This document shows, piece after piece, positions 8,003-15,910 of a stretch of DNA of 64,000 bases (positions are counted from its first letter, which is position 1; each line of letters starts with the position of its first letter). Origin of the DNA: Rhodobacter sp. CZR27 (GTDB lineage Bacteria; Pseudomonadota; Alphaproteobacteria; Rhodobacterales; Rhodobacteraceae); contig NZ_CP023550.1 of NCBI RefSeq assembly GCF_002407205.1, positions 41,001 to 105,000 on the forward strand. Reading direction: 5' to 3'. The translations under genes were made by a program, and so were the position numbers. A model generated the notes under the pieces. The model did no database searches and was not told where the DNA came from. It saw only the letters and a program-made list of their open reading frames with translations.

Positions 8003-9442
8003 ATGGACCTTCGATTTTACATTGCCCTTTTCCTGCGCCGATTGCCGTATTTCCTGATCCTGCTTCTGCTGGGCACGGCAGCCGGGGTGACGCTGGCGCT
8101 GGTCCTGCCGCCCCGCTACGTGGCCGAGGCCCGGCTGATCGTCGAATCCGAACAGATCCCGAATGATCTGGCCGCCTCGACGGTCCAGACCGCGGCGACC
8201 GAGCAGCTCCAGATCATCCAGCAGCGCATCCTGACCCGCGACAAGCTGCTCGAGATGGCCAACCGGCTGAAGGTCTATGCCCCGGTGCCTGGCGAGCCCT
8301 CGATCCCGCTCACCGCCGACGAGATCGTCGAGGACATGCGCGACCGCATCCGGATCCAGACGACGGGCGGGACGAACATGGGGGGCCGGCAGATCGACGC
8401 GACCGTCGTCACCGTCAGCTTCAGTGCGCCCACCTCCGCCCTGTCGGCCATGGTGACCAACGAGGTGGTCACGATGATCCTCGACGAGAACGTCAAGATG
8501 CGCACCAGCGTCTCGCGCCAGACGCTCGACTTCTTCAACAGCGAGGTGGAGCGGCTCGACCAGGAACTGGCCAGGCGCGGCGCCGAGATCCTCGCCTTCC
8601 GGCAGCAGCACAACGAGGCGCTGCCCGACAGCCTGGAGTTCCGCCGCGAGCAGCAGGTCGCGCTGCAGGACCGCCTGCTCCTGCTCGAGCGCGAGGAAAC
8701 CGCCCTGAAGGAGCGTCGCGCGCGCTTCGTCGCCCTGCACGATGCCTCGGCCCAGCGGCGCCGCGAGGGCGGCCAGCCGGCCACCGGCGGGACCGGACCC
8801 GGCGAGGCCACGGCCTTTCATCTCGAGCTCGGCAAGCTCGACCAGCAGGTGGCCGACCTCGCCTCGCAGAAGGCCGACATCGCCGCCTCGATGGAGGAGC
8901 TGAAGGGCTCGATCGAGGCCACGCCCGGCAATGCCGTGCAGCTCGACACGCTGGAGCGCGACTACGAGAACCTGCGCGCGCAATACGATGAGGCGGTCGC
9001 CAACCGCGCCCGGGCCGAGACTGGCGACATGATCGAGGCGATGTCCAAGGGCCAGCGCATCACCGTGGTGGAACAGGCCGTCGCCCCGCAGGAGCCGAAC
9101 AGCCCGAACCGCAAGAAGATCGCGGCCGCGGGCATCGCCGCCGGCCTCGCCGCCGGAGGCGGGCTGATCGCCCTTCTGGAACTGCTCAACACCGCGATCC
9201 GCCGGCCGGTGGACCTGACGACGACGCTCGGCATCACGCCCTTCGCGACGCTGCCCTACATGCGCACCCGCGGCCAGATCCTCCGCCGCCGGGCGCTGAT
9301 CGCGGGGGCGGTCGCCGCCGTGCTCCTCATGATCCCGGCCGGTCTCTGGGCGGTCCACACCTACGTCACGCCGGTCGACCTGCTGGTGAACCAGCTGATG
9401 CGGAAGATCGGCATCGCCACCTTCCGCATCGGGTCCGCATAG
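8003..9442 (+). CDS. Wzz-type polysaccharide co-polymerase / chain-length determinant
   Basis: A 479-residue inner-membrane protein. A first membrane segment lies at about residues 14-36, a long periplasmic region rich in coiled coil (about 165-375) follows, and a second membrane segment lies near residues 435-458. The Wzz signature region 'VVEQAVAPQEPNSPNRKK' sits just before the second segment. It resembles the chain-length determinants of PEP-CTERM loci (GumC/EpsF-like) that set polymer length with Wzy and a BY-kinase. The start at 8003 lies two bases after the upstream stop; a TTG at 7997 is also in frame. The kinase domain is a separate gene immediately downstream. Confidence 0.9.
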   Translation: MDLRFYIALFLRRLPYFLILLLLGTAAGVTLALVLPPRYVAEARLIVESEQIPNDLAASTVQTAATEQLQIIQQRILTRDKLLEMANRLKVYAPVPGEPSIPLTADEIVEDMRDRIRIQTTGGTNMGGRQIDATVVTVSFSAPTSALSAMVTNEVVTMILDENVKMRTSVSRQTLDFFNSEVERLDQELARRGAEILAFRQQHNEALPDSLEFRREQQVALQDRLLLLEREETALKERRARFVALHDASAQRRREGGQPATGGTGPGEATAFHLELGKLDQQVADLASQKADIAASMEELKGSIEATPGNAVQLDTLERDYENLRAQYDEAVANRARAETGDMIEAMSKGQRITVVEQAVAPQEPNSPNRKKIAAAGIAAGLAAGGGLIALLELLNTAIRRPVDLTTTLGITPFATLPYMRTRGQILRRRALIAGAVAAVLLMIPAGLWAVHTYVTPVDLLVNQLMRKIGIATFRIGSA

Positions 9443-9453
9443 GAGGGCAAGCC

Positions 9454-10284
9454 ATGGAACGCATCCAGTCCGCCATCGCCAAGGCCCGGGCCGCGCGCTC
9501 CGCCTCCGGCACCCCCTCGGATCGGCCGCCGGCCTTCTTCTCGCGACCGCAGGCCAGCGATGCCGCCCGCATCGCCGAAGCGTGGGAGGCCCTGCCCCAG
9601 GTCGCGCCCGAGGCCGGGCAGCTTGCCCGGCACCACATCGTCGCGACCCGGGGCGGCCGCGAGACCGCCGCCTTCGACGTGATGCGCACCAAGCTGCTGC
9701 ATCAGATGCGGGCCCAGGGCTGGCGCCGGGTGGCCATCACCTCTCCCGGCGCGGGCTGCGGCAAGAGCACGATCGCGCTCAACCTGGCCTTCAGCCTGGC
9801 CCGCCAGCCCGAGTTGCGCGTCCTTCTGGCCGAGATCGACCTGCGCCGGCCCTCGCTGGCGCGCATGCTGGGGCTCAGGGAGAAGCACGGCTTCGCCGAG
9901 GTGCTGCAGGGCTCCGCGCGGTTCGAGGACAACGCGGTGCGCATCGGGACGAACCTCGCCATCGCGACCAACCGCGCCCCGTTCCGCAATCCGGCCGAAC
10001 TGCTGCAGGGCGCCTCGGTGCCTGCCGTCCTGTCCGAGATCGAGAGCCGCTATGCGCCGGACGTGGTGATCTTCGACATGCCGCCACTTCTGGTCAGCGA
10101 CGAGACCATGGCCTTCGCCGGCCAGGTTCATTGCGCCCTGCTGATCGCCGCGGCCGAGAGCACCTCGGCCAGCGAGGTGGACGTCTGCGAGCAGGAGCTG
10201 GCGGGCCAGACCAACGTGCTGGGCGTGGTGCTGAACAAGTGCCGCTTCATGGGGCCGGATCACGGCTACGGCTATTACGGCTGA
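9454..10284 (+). CDS. BY-kinase-like P-loop ATPase (CpsD/CapB type), EPS regulation
   Basis: A 276-residue cytosolic partner of the co-polymerase. It has Walker A SPGAGCGKST at residues 97-106, the BY-kinase Walker A'-like 'LLAEIDLRRPSLARMLGL' and Walker B-like 'VVIFDMPPLL'. The C-terminus is short and tyrosine-containing (YGYYG), where the family autophosphorylates. The order Wzz then kinase as separate polypeptides is the CapA/CapB arrangement. AGGAGG precedes the ATG with good spacing, 11 bases after the previous gene. The tyrosine cluster is smaller than in Wzc, so it may be an ExoP-like ATPase with limited kinase activity. It is the last gene of the rightward operon and is followed by a hairpin. 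Confidence 0.87.
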   Translation: MERIQSAIAKARAARSASGTPSDRPPAFFSRPQASDAARIAEAWEALPQVAPEAGQLARHHIVATRGGRETAAFDVMRTKLLHQMRAQGWRRVAITSPGAGCGKSTIALNLAFSLARQPELRVLLAEIDLRRPSLARMLGLREKHGFAEVLQGSARFEDNAVRIGTNLAIATNRAPFRNPAELLQGASVPAVLSEIESRYAPDVVIFDMPPLLVSDETMAFAGQVHCALLIAAAESTSASEVDVCEQELAGQTNVLGVVLNKCRFMGPDHGYGYYG

Positions 10285-10293
10285 GCAAACGAA

Positions 10294-10321
10294 AGGCGGG
10301 AGCCCTTTCGGACTCCCGCCT
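10294..10321. terminator. Strong hairpin, probably a bidirectional terminator
   Basis: AGGCGGGAG and CTCCCGCCT form a perfect 9-bp GC-rich stem around a 10-base loop, between the convergent ends of the BY-kinase gene (10284) and the first VPLPA-CTERM gene (10342). There is no strong U-tract on either side, so termination may be partial or factor-assisted. Confidence 0.65.
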
Positions 10322-10341
10322 GAAACCTGACGCGGATCGGA

Positions 10342-10890
10342 TCAGGCCGCCAGCGCCTTGCGACGGCGCAGGAAAGCCAGGCCGCCAAGCGCGGTGACAA
10401 GCAGCAGGCCGCCGGCCGGCAGCGGAACAGCCGCAACGTTGAGGCTGATCTGGGCATTGACGGCCCTCGTCCAGCCAAGATGCAGGGTCTGCATCAGAAG
10501 ATCGGGCGAGGTGAAGAGGGTCGACAGCGTGGCGTCATAGGAGTGTTGCCCCAGACTGGTCGGGTTCGTCGGGAACAGGGCCTGGGTTACGATGCCGCCG
10601 TTGATGTTCCGCCACTGCATGTAAAGCCCATCAATGACGCCCCTGATTGTGATATTGCCCGTCAGTGCGCTCGCGAGAAGTCCATCGCTACCTTGGAACG
10701 CGAAATCAAGGTCAACCACGCCCGTATTGATTAGCTCGCGGCCGCTTTCATAAATGTAGATGTCATCCTCGTTCAGGACGTAGCTGACGCCGTCCTCCAA
10801 ATGGACTGTCCCCGCATCGGCCTGTCCCCCGAAACCGACAGCAAGGGCCGTCGCGAACGCGAGCAGAGACCCCTTCATGAAATCGAACAC
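10342..10890 (-). CDS. VPLPA-CTERM sorting-domain protein, secreted
   Basis: A 182-residue exported protein with an N-terminal signal peptide (hydrophobic stretch LLAFATALAVGFG ending near GQADA) and a classic C-terminal sorting tail. VPLPA lies at 155-159, followed by a hydrophobic segment and then RRRK. The tail is the recognition signal for the exosortase XrtD encoded at 726-2300. The middle is a small, beta-rich, otherwise unrecognised domain. The GTG at 10890 is preferred because AGGAGG sits exactly seven bases before it, while the ATG at 10878 is badly spaced. Such proteins are thought to be anchored or released at the cell surface together with exopolysaccharide. Confidence 0.85.
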   Translation of the reverse strand: MFDFMKGSLLAFATALAVGFGGQADAGTVHLEDGVSYVLNEDDIYIYESGRELINTGVVDLDFAFQGSDGLLASALTGNITIRGVIDGLYMQWRNINGGIVTQALFPTNPTSLGQHSYDATLSTLFTSPDLLMQTLHLGWTRAVNAQISLNVAAVPLPAGGLLLVTALGGLAFLRRRKALAA

Positions 10891-11345
10891 TTCCAAACCT
10901 CCTTTTTGCACAACATCACGGCAACGCCTGGATCGTCGCTCGTGCTGAACCCTTATCCAGGCATGTGATGCGAGGTCTCTCCATCAAAATCAACGAAAAA
11001 AGACACAACTTCGCCGCAGAAACGGCAACAGGATTCGAAAATGCAACCAAGAGGCGATCAAGGCATCCATCCAGACCTCTTTGTCGCCAGAACTCCGCTT
11101 TTCTGCAGCCTGCATAGACACTTGGCTGCTCCTCCGCGCGGTCGCGGCTCGTCCGGAGCGCCCGCCCTGCGGACCGTCTGCTCTGATTCGAAGGACCTGA
11201 TGAGCCCCTGATCGCGAGCGTCGGACGCAGGAACTCCATGAAGGAATAACTTCAATTCGCCCCAATCTTGACACAAAGTCAGGAGATCTTGCGGAAAAGG
11301 TCGGCGTTCCGCCGGCAGGACCAAAGATTCTTTGGGAGTTTCGAA
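10891..11345. other. Divergent intergenic region between two VPLPA-CTERM genes
   Basis: About 450 bases with lower GC than the flanks. It holds an 8-bp inverted repeat (10926-10962) upstream of the leftward gene. A perfect TTGACA lies at 11268-11273 before the rightward gene, but no clear -10 element follows at the right distance. No frame in this stretch looks like a gene. It probably carries the promoters of both exosortase substrates. Confidence 0.5.
10926..10962. promoter_or_regulatory. Inverted repeat upstream of the leftward VPLPA-CTERM gene
   Basis: GCCTGGAT and ATCCAGGC are perfect 8-bp inverted arms separated by 21 bases, about 36 bases before the GTG start. It could be an operator with half-sites two to three helical turns apart, or a hairpin in the leader. 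Confidence 0.3.
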
Positions 11346-11957
11346 TTGATCGGAAAGTTCTTCAAGAGTGCGGCCATTTGTCTTGCCCTCGCCTCGGGCA
11401 GCGCGGCTTCGCAGAGGGCGCAGGCGGCCACCATGTCCTTCGTGGTGGACCGGACGAATTCCTCGGTCTCGCTCGCCTCGACGGACCGCCTGTGCGTCCT
11501 GTCCAACTGCGGCGTCACCGCCTCGCTTGCGAGCAGCCTGCGCAACGGCAACAGCTACGAGATCGGCACCGGCGACTCGGCCACCTTCGACTTCCTGACG
11601 CTCACGGGGCGCGGCCTGGGCTGGGCCGATTACACGATCAGCGCCGTTCTGGCCTTCTCCTCGCCCAGGCTGACCGTGTCGGGCACCGGAAGCCTCTTCA
11701 CGACCACGGCCTTCGGCCGGATCGTCGACGGCAGCCTGATCTGGGATGCGATCGCCCCGATCGTCGTCAACGGGTCGGAATTCCTGATCTCGTTCGGCAG
11801 CGGCTCGGAGCTGTTCGACGACGGTTCGCGGCGGATCACCACGACGGCCACGCTGACCGGCGTCAACGTGGTGCCCCTGCCCGCCACCGGCCTGCTGCTC
11901 GTCGCAGCCCTCGGCAGCCTCGCCCTGATCCGCCGCCGGCGGATGCTCGGCGCCTGA
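11346..11957 (+). CDS. VPLPA-CTERM sorting-domain protein, secreted
   Basis: A 203-residue exported protein with a signal peptide (FFKSAAICLALASGSAASQ, cleavage near AQA-A). It ends in a sorting tail: VPLPA at 176-180, a hydrophobic LLLVAAL-type segment and RRRR. The central region is beta-rich and contains a C-V-L-S-N-C pair that might form a disulfide. No ATG fits the signal peptide. The TTG at 11346 has GGGAG seven bases upstream and gives a normal signal sequence, so I use it. It is divergent from the other VPLPA protein; both are likely XrtD substrates. The two share little sequence outside the tail. Confidence 0.82.
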   Translation: MIGKFFKSAAICLALASGSAASQRAQAATMSFVVDRTNSSVSLASTDRLCVLSNCGVTASLASSLRNGNSYEIGTGDSATFDFLTLTGRGLGWADYTISAVLAFSSPRLTVSGTGSLFTTTAFGRIVDGSLIWDAIAPIVVNGSEFLISFGSGSELFDDGSRRITTTATLTGVNVVPLPATGLLLVAALGSLALIRRRRMLGA

Positions 11958-12120
11958 GGTCGGCGCCTCGGCTCCCGGGTCCGGCGCCGGAACGGTGCCG
12001 GCCTCTCACACAGCCACGACGGTTGCGGGCCTGCGCGGTCCATCCGATCCCTCGCTCCACATCGACGCCGCGCCGTCTTGCCTTCCGGAAGACCCCTGCC
12101 GTGCGACAAGGAGATCCCCC

Positions 12121-13326
12121 GTGCCGAACAACACCTATGTCATCGACCAGATCGCGCTGAACGGACAGACGGTGATCCTCGCCGATGACGGCGACGGCAT
12201 CGACTGGCTCGTCTTCCGAAGCGTCCATCCGGACGGGACCGAGATCGACCTCAGCTGGACCTACACGAGCGCCGGACCGACCTCGGGTGAGGGGATCTAC
12301 TACATCGGCAACAGCGGCTCGCGGCTGATCGTCAACGGCGTGATCGAGAATGCCCGGGGCAGCGACGGCAGCGACTGGATCGACGGCAACACGCTCGGCA
12401 ACCTGATCATGGGCGACCAGTTCCGCTTCGGCCCGGGCGGCAACGACACGATCTTCGGCGACGACGGCGACGACACGGTCCATGGCGGTGGCGGAAACGA
12501 CTCGATCAACGGGGCGGAAGACAACGACCTGCTCTACGGCGGCGACGGGGCGGACACGATCGGAGGCAGCCTCGGCTTCGACACGATCGAGGGCGGCACC
12601 GGCGCAGATTCGCTGAGCGGCGGGGCGGACGGCGGCGACACGCTCTCCTATTCCACGTCCGGAGCCGGGGTGCGGGTGCGGCTGACCTACGGCGATGCCA
12701 CGACCCTCAGCGGCGGCGATGCGCAGGGCGATGTGGTGCGCGGCTTCAACGATGTCGTGGGCTCGGCCCATGCCGACGTGATCACGGATCTCGATGCAGG
12801 CGCGGTGGGCTTCGGCTACAACAGCAACCGCTTCTTCGGTGGCGGCGGCAACGACACGCTGCGGCTGGGCGGCAATACCGACAGCGGCTGGGGCGGCGCG
12901 GGCAGCGACACGATCTACGGCGAGCAGGGCAACGACCTGCTCTATGGCGATGTGGGGCTTGACCGGCTGATCGGCGGCGAGGGGCGCGACCTGCTGACCG
13001 GTGGCCTCAGCGCGGACCGCTTCGTCTTCCTGAGCGCCCTGGACTCGGGTCCGACCGCGACCACGCGCGACCGGATCGTGGATTTCAACCGGGTCGAGGG
13101 CGACCGGATCGATCTGATGGCAATCGACGCCAACCTGACCGCGGCCGGGAACCAGGCCTTCCGCTTCGTCGGGACCGGCGGGTTCGATCGGGCCGGCGAC
13201 CTGCGGATCAGCGGGCCCGAGGGCGCCCTGGTCGTCTCGGGCGACCTGAACGGCGACGGGGCGGCCGACTTCTCGATCCTCGTCTCTGGCCTCGCGGCGA
13301 TGCGGGGGGCCGACTTCCTGCTCTGA
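12121..13326 (+). CDS. RTX (hemolysin-type calcium-binding repeat) secreted protein
   Basis: A 401-residue acidic protein. Roughly residues 100-310 contain glycine-rich nonapeptides of the G-G-x-G-x-D type (for example GGGGNDTI and GEQGNDLLYG), which bind calcium in a beta-roll after secretion. The end resembles the C-terminal secretion domain of serralysin-type proteins (D-R-I-V-D-F, 'GDRIDLMAID', final D-F-L-L), so type I secretion is expected, with no signal peptide. The GTG at 12121 is the start because AAGGAG lies seven bases before it; the frame is open 42 codons further. It may be an extracellular matrix or polysaccharide-associated protein. No type I transporter gene is in the window. 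Confidence 0.85.
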   Translation: MPNNTYVIDQIALNGQTVILADDGDGIDWLVFRSVHPDGTEIDLSWTYTSAGPTSGEGIYYIGNSGSRLIVNGVIENARGSDGSDWIDGNTLGNLIMGDQFRFGPGGNDTIFGDDGDDTVHGGGGNDSINGAEDNDLLYGGDGADTIGGSLGFDTIEGGTGADSLSGGADGGDTLSYSTSGAGVRVRLTYGDATTLSGGDAQGDVVRGFNDVVGSAHADVITDLDAGAVGFGYNSNRFFGGGGNDTLRLGGNTDSGWGGAGSDTIYGEQGNDLLYGDVGLDRLIGGEGRDLLTGGLSADRFVFLSALDSGPTATTRDRIVDFNRVEGDRIDLMAIDANLTAAGNQAFRFVGTGGFDRAGDLRISGPEGALVVSGDLNGDGAADFSILVSGLAAMRGADFLL

Positions 13327-13327
13327 C

Positions 13328-14176
13328 TCAGGCCGACAGCGACTTGGCCAGCGCGTCGAAGGCGCGCAGGTCGGCGATGAGCCGGCCCATCCGCTCCACC
13401 GGGATCATGTTCGGCCCGTCCGAGGGGGCGCGGTCGGGATCCTCATGCGTCTCGATGAAAAGCGCGGACACCCCCACCGCGCAGGCCGCCCGCGCCAGCA
13501 CAGGGGCGAATTCGCGCTGGCCGCCCGACGTGCCGCCAAGGCCCCCCGGCTGCTGCACGGAATGCGTCGCATCGAACACCACCGGATAGCCGGTCGCGGC
13601 CATGGTGGGCAGGCCGCGGAAATCGGTCACCAGCGTGTTGTAGCCGAACGAGGTGCCGCGTTCGCAGAGCATGATCCGCCGGTTGCCGGTCGAGGCGACC
13701 TTGTCGGCCACATTCTTCATGTCCCAGGGCGCGAGGAACTGGCCCTTCTTGATGTTGATGGCCTTTCCCGTCTCTCCGGCCGCGAGCAGCAGGTCGGTCT
13801 GCCGGCAGAGGAAGGCCGGGATCTGCAGGATGTCGCAGATTTCGGCGGCCTTCGCGCAATGCCAGGGCTCATGCACGTCGGTCAGCACCGGCACGCCGAA
13901 CTCGTCGCGGATCTTCCCGAGGATCTCGAGCCCCTTCTCCATCCCCAGCCCCCGCGAGGTGCCGAGCGAGGAGCGGTTCGCCTTGTCATAGCTGGCCTTG
14001 AAGACGAACTTCGTCCCGGTGGGCGCGCAGGCCTCGGCGATGCGCCCGGCCATCATGCGGGCATGCTCGAGGCTTTCAAGCTGGCAGGGTCCGGTGATCA
14101 GCGCGATCGGGTTGTCGCCCCCGATGGCGATGTCGCCGACGGTGACGATGGTCCGGGGGGTGGGGGTCTCGGTCAT
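13328..14176 (-). CDS. kdsA: 3-deoxy-8-phosphooctulonate synthase
   Basis: Condenses phosphoenolpyruvate with arabinose 5-phosphate to give Kdo-8-phosphate, the precursor of Kdo, in the cytosol. The 282-residue sequence carries the family blocks 'ITGPCQLES', '[12 protein letters not shown]', 'VLTDVHE', '[12 protein letters not shown]', '[11 protein letters not shown]' and '[11 protein letters not shown]'. I use the ATG at 14176 with GGGAGA upstream; the frame opens 16 codons earlier. Its end is two bases from the end of the RTX gene, in a convergent arrangement. Finding kdsA in a capsule region fits an ABC-exported, Kdo-linked capsule. It may be a second copy beside a chromosomal LPS gene, which the window cannot show. 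Confidence 0.95.
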   Translation of the reverse strand: MTETPTPRTIVTVGDIAIGGDNPIALITGPCQLESLEHARMMAGRIAEACAPTGTKFVFKASYDKANRSSLGTSRGLGMEKGLEILGKIRDEFGVPVLTDVHEPWHCAKAAEICDILQIPAFLCRQTDLLLAAGETGKAINIKKGQFLAPWDMKNVADKVASTGNRRIMLCERGTSFGYNTLVTDFRGLPTMAATGYPVVFDATHSVQQPGGLGGTSGGQREFAPVLARAACAVGVSALFIETHEDPDRAPSDGPNMIPVERMGRLIADLRAFDALAKSLSA

Positions 14177-14331
14177 GGGGGTCTCCCGCTCTGTCGGCCC
14201 AACCCTTAAGCCAAGCCGGTGCAAGGTTCAAACCGCGCGTGCGGGGTCAGGCGGCACGCGCCTTCCGATCCCCTGCTTTTCCGAACGGTCGTTCAGGATG
14301 CCCTGTCGGGGCCGCATCAGATCCGGACGGA

Positions 14332-15759
14332 TCAGCCACGGGCATAGGCATCCTCGTAGCGCACGATGTCGTCCTCGCCGAGATAGGCGCCGGTCTGCAC
14401 CTCGATCAGCACCATCGGGACCTTGCCCGGGTTCTCCATCCGGTGGACCGAGCCGAGCGGCACGTAGATCGACTGGTTCTCGGTCACGAGGCGGGTCTCG
14501 CCGTCCACGGTGACCTTCGCCGTGCCCGCCACCACGATCCAGTGCTCGGCCCGGTGGTGGTGGCTCTGCAGCGACAGCACGCCCTTCGGCTTCACCACGA
14601 TGCGCTTCACCCGGAAGCGGTCGCCCAGCACCAGCGTCTCGAACCAGCCCCAGGGCCGGTGGTCGAGGGGGAAGCACTCGGCCTGTGCCGCGCCCTTGGC
14701 CTTCATCGCGGCGACCGCCTCCTTCACCTCCTGCGCGCAGTCGCGGTGCGCGACCAGCACCGCATCCGGCATGGCGACGGCCACGATGTCCGAAAGCCCG
14801 ATGCCCACGATCTCGAGCCCCGGCGCTTCCGAGCGCAACAGGCTGTTCTCGCATCGGATCGCCGTGGCCGCGCCCGAAAGTGCATTGCCGTTCCCGTCGG
14901 GGCCCAGTTCGCGCCGCACCGCCTCCCAGTCGCCGAGGTCGGACCAGCCGCCCGAGAACGGCACCACGGCGCGGTTTCCGGCCCGCTCCATCACCGCATA
15001 GTCGATCGAGATCGCCTCGGCCTCGGCCCAGGGCTCGCCCGAGATGCGCAGGAAGCCGAGGTCCGGTTCTGCCCCCTCGACCGCGCGGCGCACGGGATCG
15101 AGAAGGCCCGGCACATGGGTCTCGAAGGCCTGAAGGATGGTGCGGACGCAAAACAGGAAGATGCCTGCGTTCCAGAGGTAGCGTCCCCCCTCGAACATCC
15201 GCGTGGCGGTCGGAAGGTCGGGCTTCTCGACGAAGCGGCGCAGCGGCAGCGGCTTCAGGCAGCCCTCGGGCGGCAGGTCGTCCAGCTCCAGCCAGCCATA
15301 GCCGGTCTCGGGCCGGGTCGGGCGGATGCCGAAGGTGACCAGATCCCCCGCCGCCGCCGCCGCGCGGCCGGCCTCGACCGCGGCGCGGAAGCCCTCGGTA
15401 TCGGGCACCACATGGTCCGAGGGGCAGACGAGCATCAGCGCATCGGGCCGCCGCGCCGCGATGTGAAGGGCGGCCGCGAGGATGGCGGGGGCGGTGTTGC
15501 GGCCCTCGGGCTCGATCAGCACGGCGCCGGGGTCGATGCCGGCCTCCTGCAGCTGTTCGGTCACGATGAAGCGGAAATCGGCATTGGTGACCACGACCGG
15601 CGGCGCGAACCCGTCGCCCGAGACCCGGCCGGCCGCGGCCTGGAACAGGGTCCTGTCGCCGGTGAGCGGCGCGAACTGCTTGGGATAGCTCTTGCGGGAC
15701 AGTGGCCAGAGGCGGGTGCCGGACCCTCCGGCCAGCAGTACGGGAACGATGGGCGTCAT
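14332..15759 (-). CDS. manC: Bifunctional mannose-1-phosphate guanylyltransferase / mannose-6-phosphate isomerase
   Basis: Makes GDP-mannose from mannose 1-phosphate and GTP, and interconverts fructose 6-phosphate and mannose 6-phosphate. The nucleotidyltransferase domain fills the first ~340 residues: GGSGTRLWP at 11-19, then 'KSYPKQF', 'HVVPDTEGF' and 'FVEKPD'. The last ~110 residues are the type II isomerase cupin ('WGWFETL', 'HHHRAEHWIVV', 'YVPLGSVHRMENPG'). The 475-residue length fits AlgA/ManC/XanB. The ATG at 15759 has GGAG ten bases upstream; another start at 15780 is possible. It is divergent from the phosphomannomutase gene, so the GDP-mannose pathway sits together. Confidence 0.94.
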   Translation of the reverse strand: MTPIVPVLLAGGSGTRLWPLSRKSYPKQFAPLTGDRTLFQAAAGRVSGDGFAPPVVVTNADFRFIVTEQLQEAGIDPGAVLIEPEGRNTAPAILAAALHIAARRPDALMLVCPSDHVVPDTEGFRAAVEAGRAAAAAGDLVTFGIRPTRPETGYGWLELDDLPPEGCLKPLPLRRFVEKPDLPTATRMFEGGRYLWNAGIFLFCVRTILQAFETHVPGLLDPVRRAVEGAEPDLGFLRISGEPWAEAEAISIDYAVMERAGNRAVVPFSGGWSDLGDWEAVRRELGPDGNGNALSGAATAIRCENSLLRSEAPGLEIVGIGLSDIVAVAMPDAVLVAHRDCAQEVKEAVAAMKAKGAAQAECFPLDHRPWGWFETLVLGDRFRVKRIVVKPKGVLSLQSHHHRAEHWIVVAGTAKVTVDGETRLVTENQSIYVPLGSVHRMENPGKVPMVLIEVQTGAYLGEDDIVRYEDAYARG

Positions 15760-15910
15760 GGAAATGCGACTCCGGAACAATCGACCGCCCCAGCTTAGGC
15801 CGCGCCGCCCTTCCGGCCAATGGCTTCCGGCAGCGCGCCCTGTCGCATCGCAGAGACTCGCCCGACGGCTGGCGCTCGGCTAGAACGGATTGATTGACCG
15901 GAGGATTTCG

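Noticed and set aside
7859..9358. Minus-strand open frame opposite the co-polymerase gene
   Set aside because: Shadow of the Wzz-like gene, which has membrane segments, a coiled coil and operon context.
11268..11273. Perfect TTGACA as a -35 box for the rightward VPLPA gene
   Set aside because: No acceptable -10 element lies 16-18 bases downstream, so I did not call a promoter.
12121..13326. RTX protein as a third exosortase substrate
   Set aside because: It lacks a VPLPA tail, hydrophobic C-terminal helix and basic end; its C-terminus looks like a type I secretion signal.
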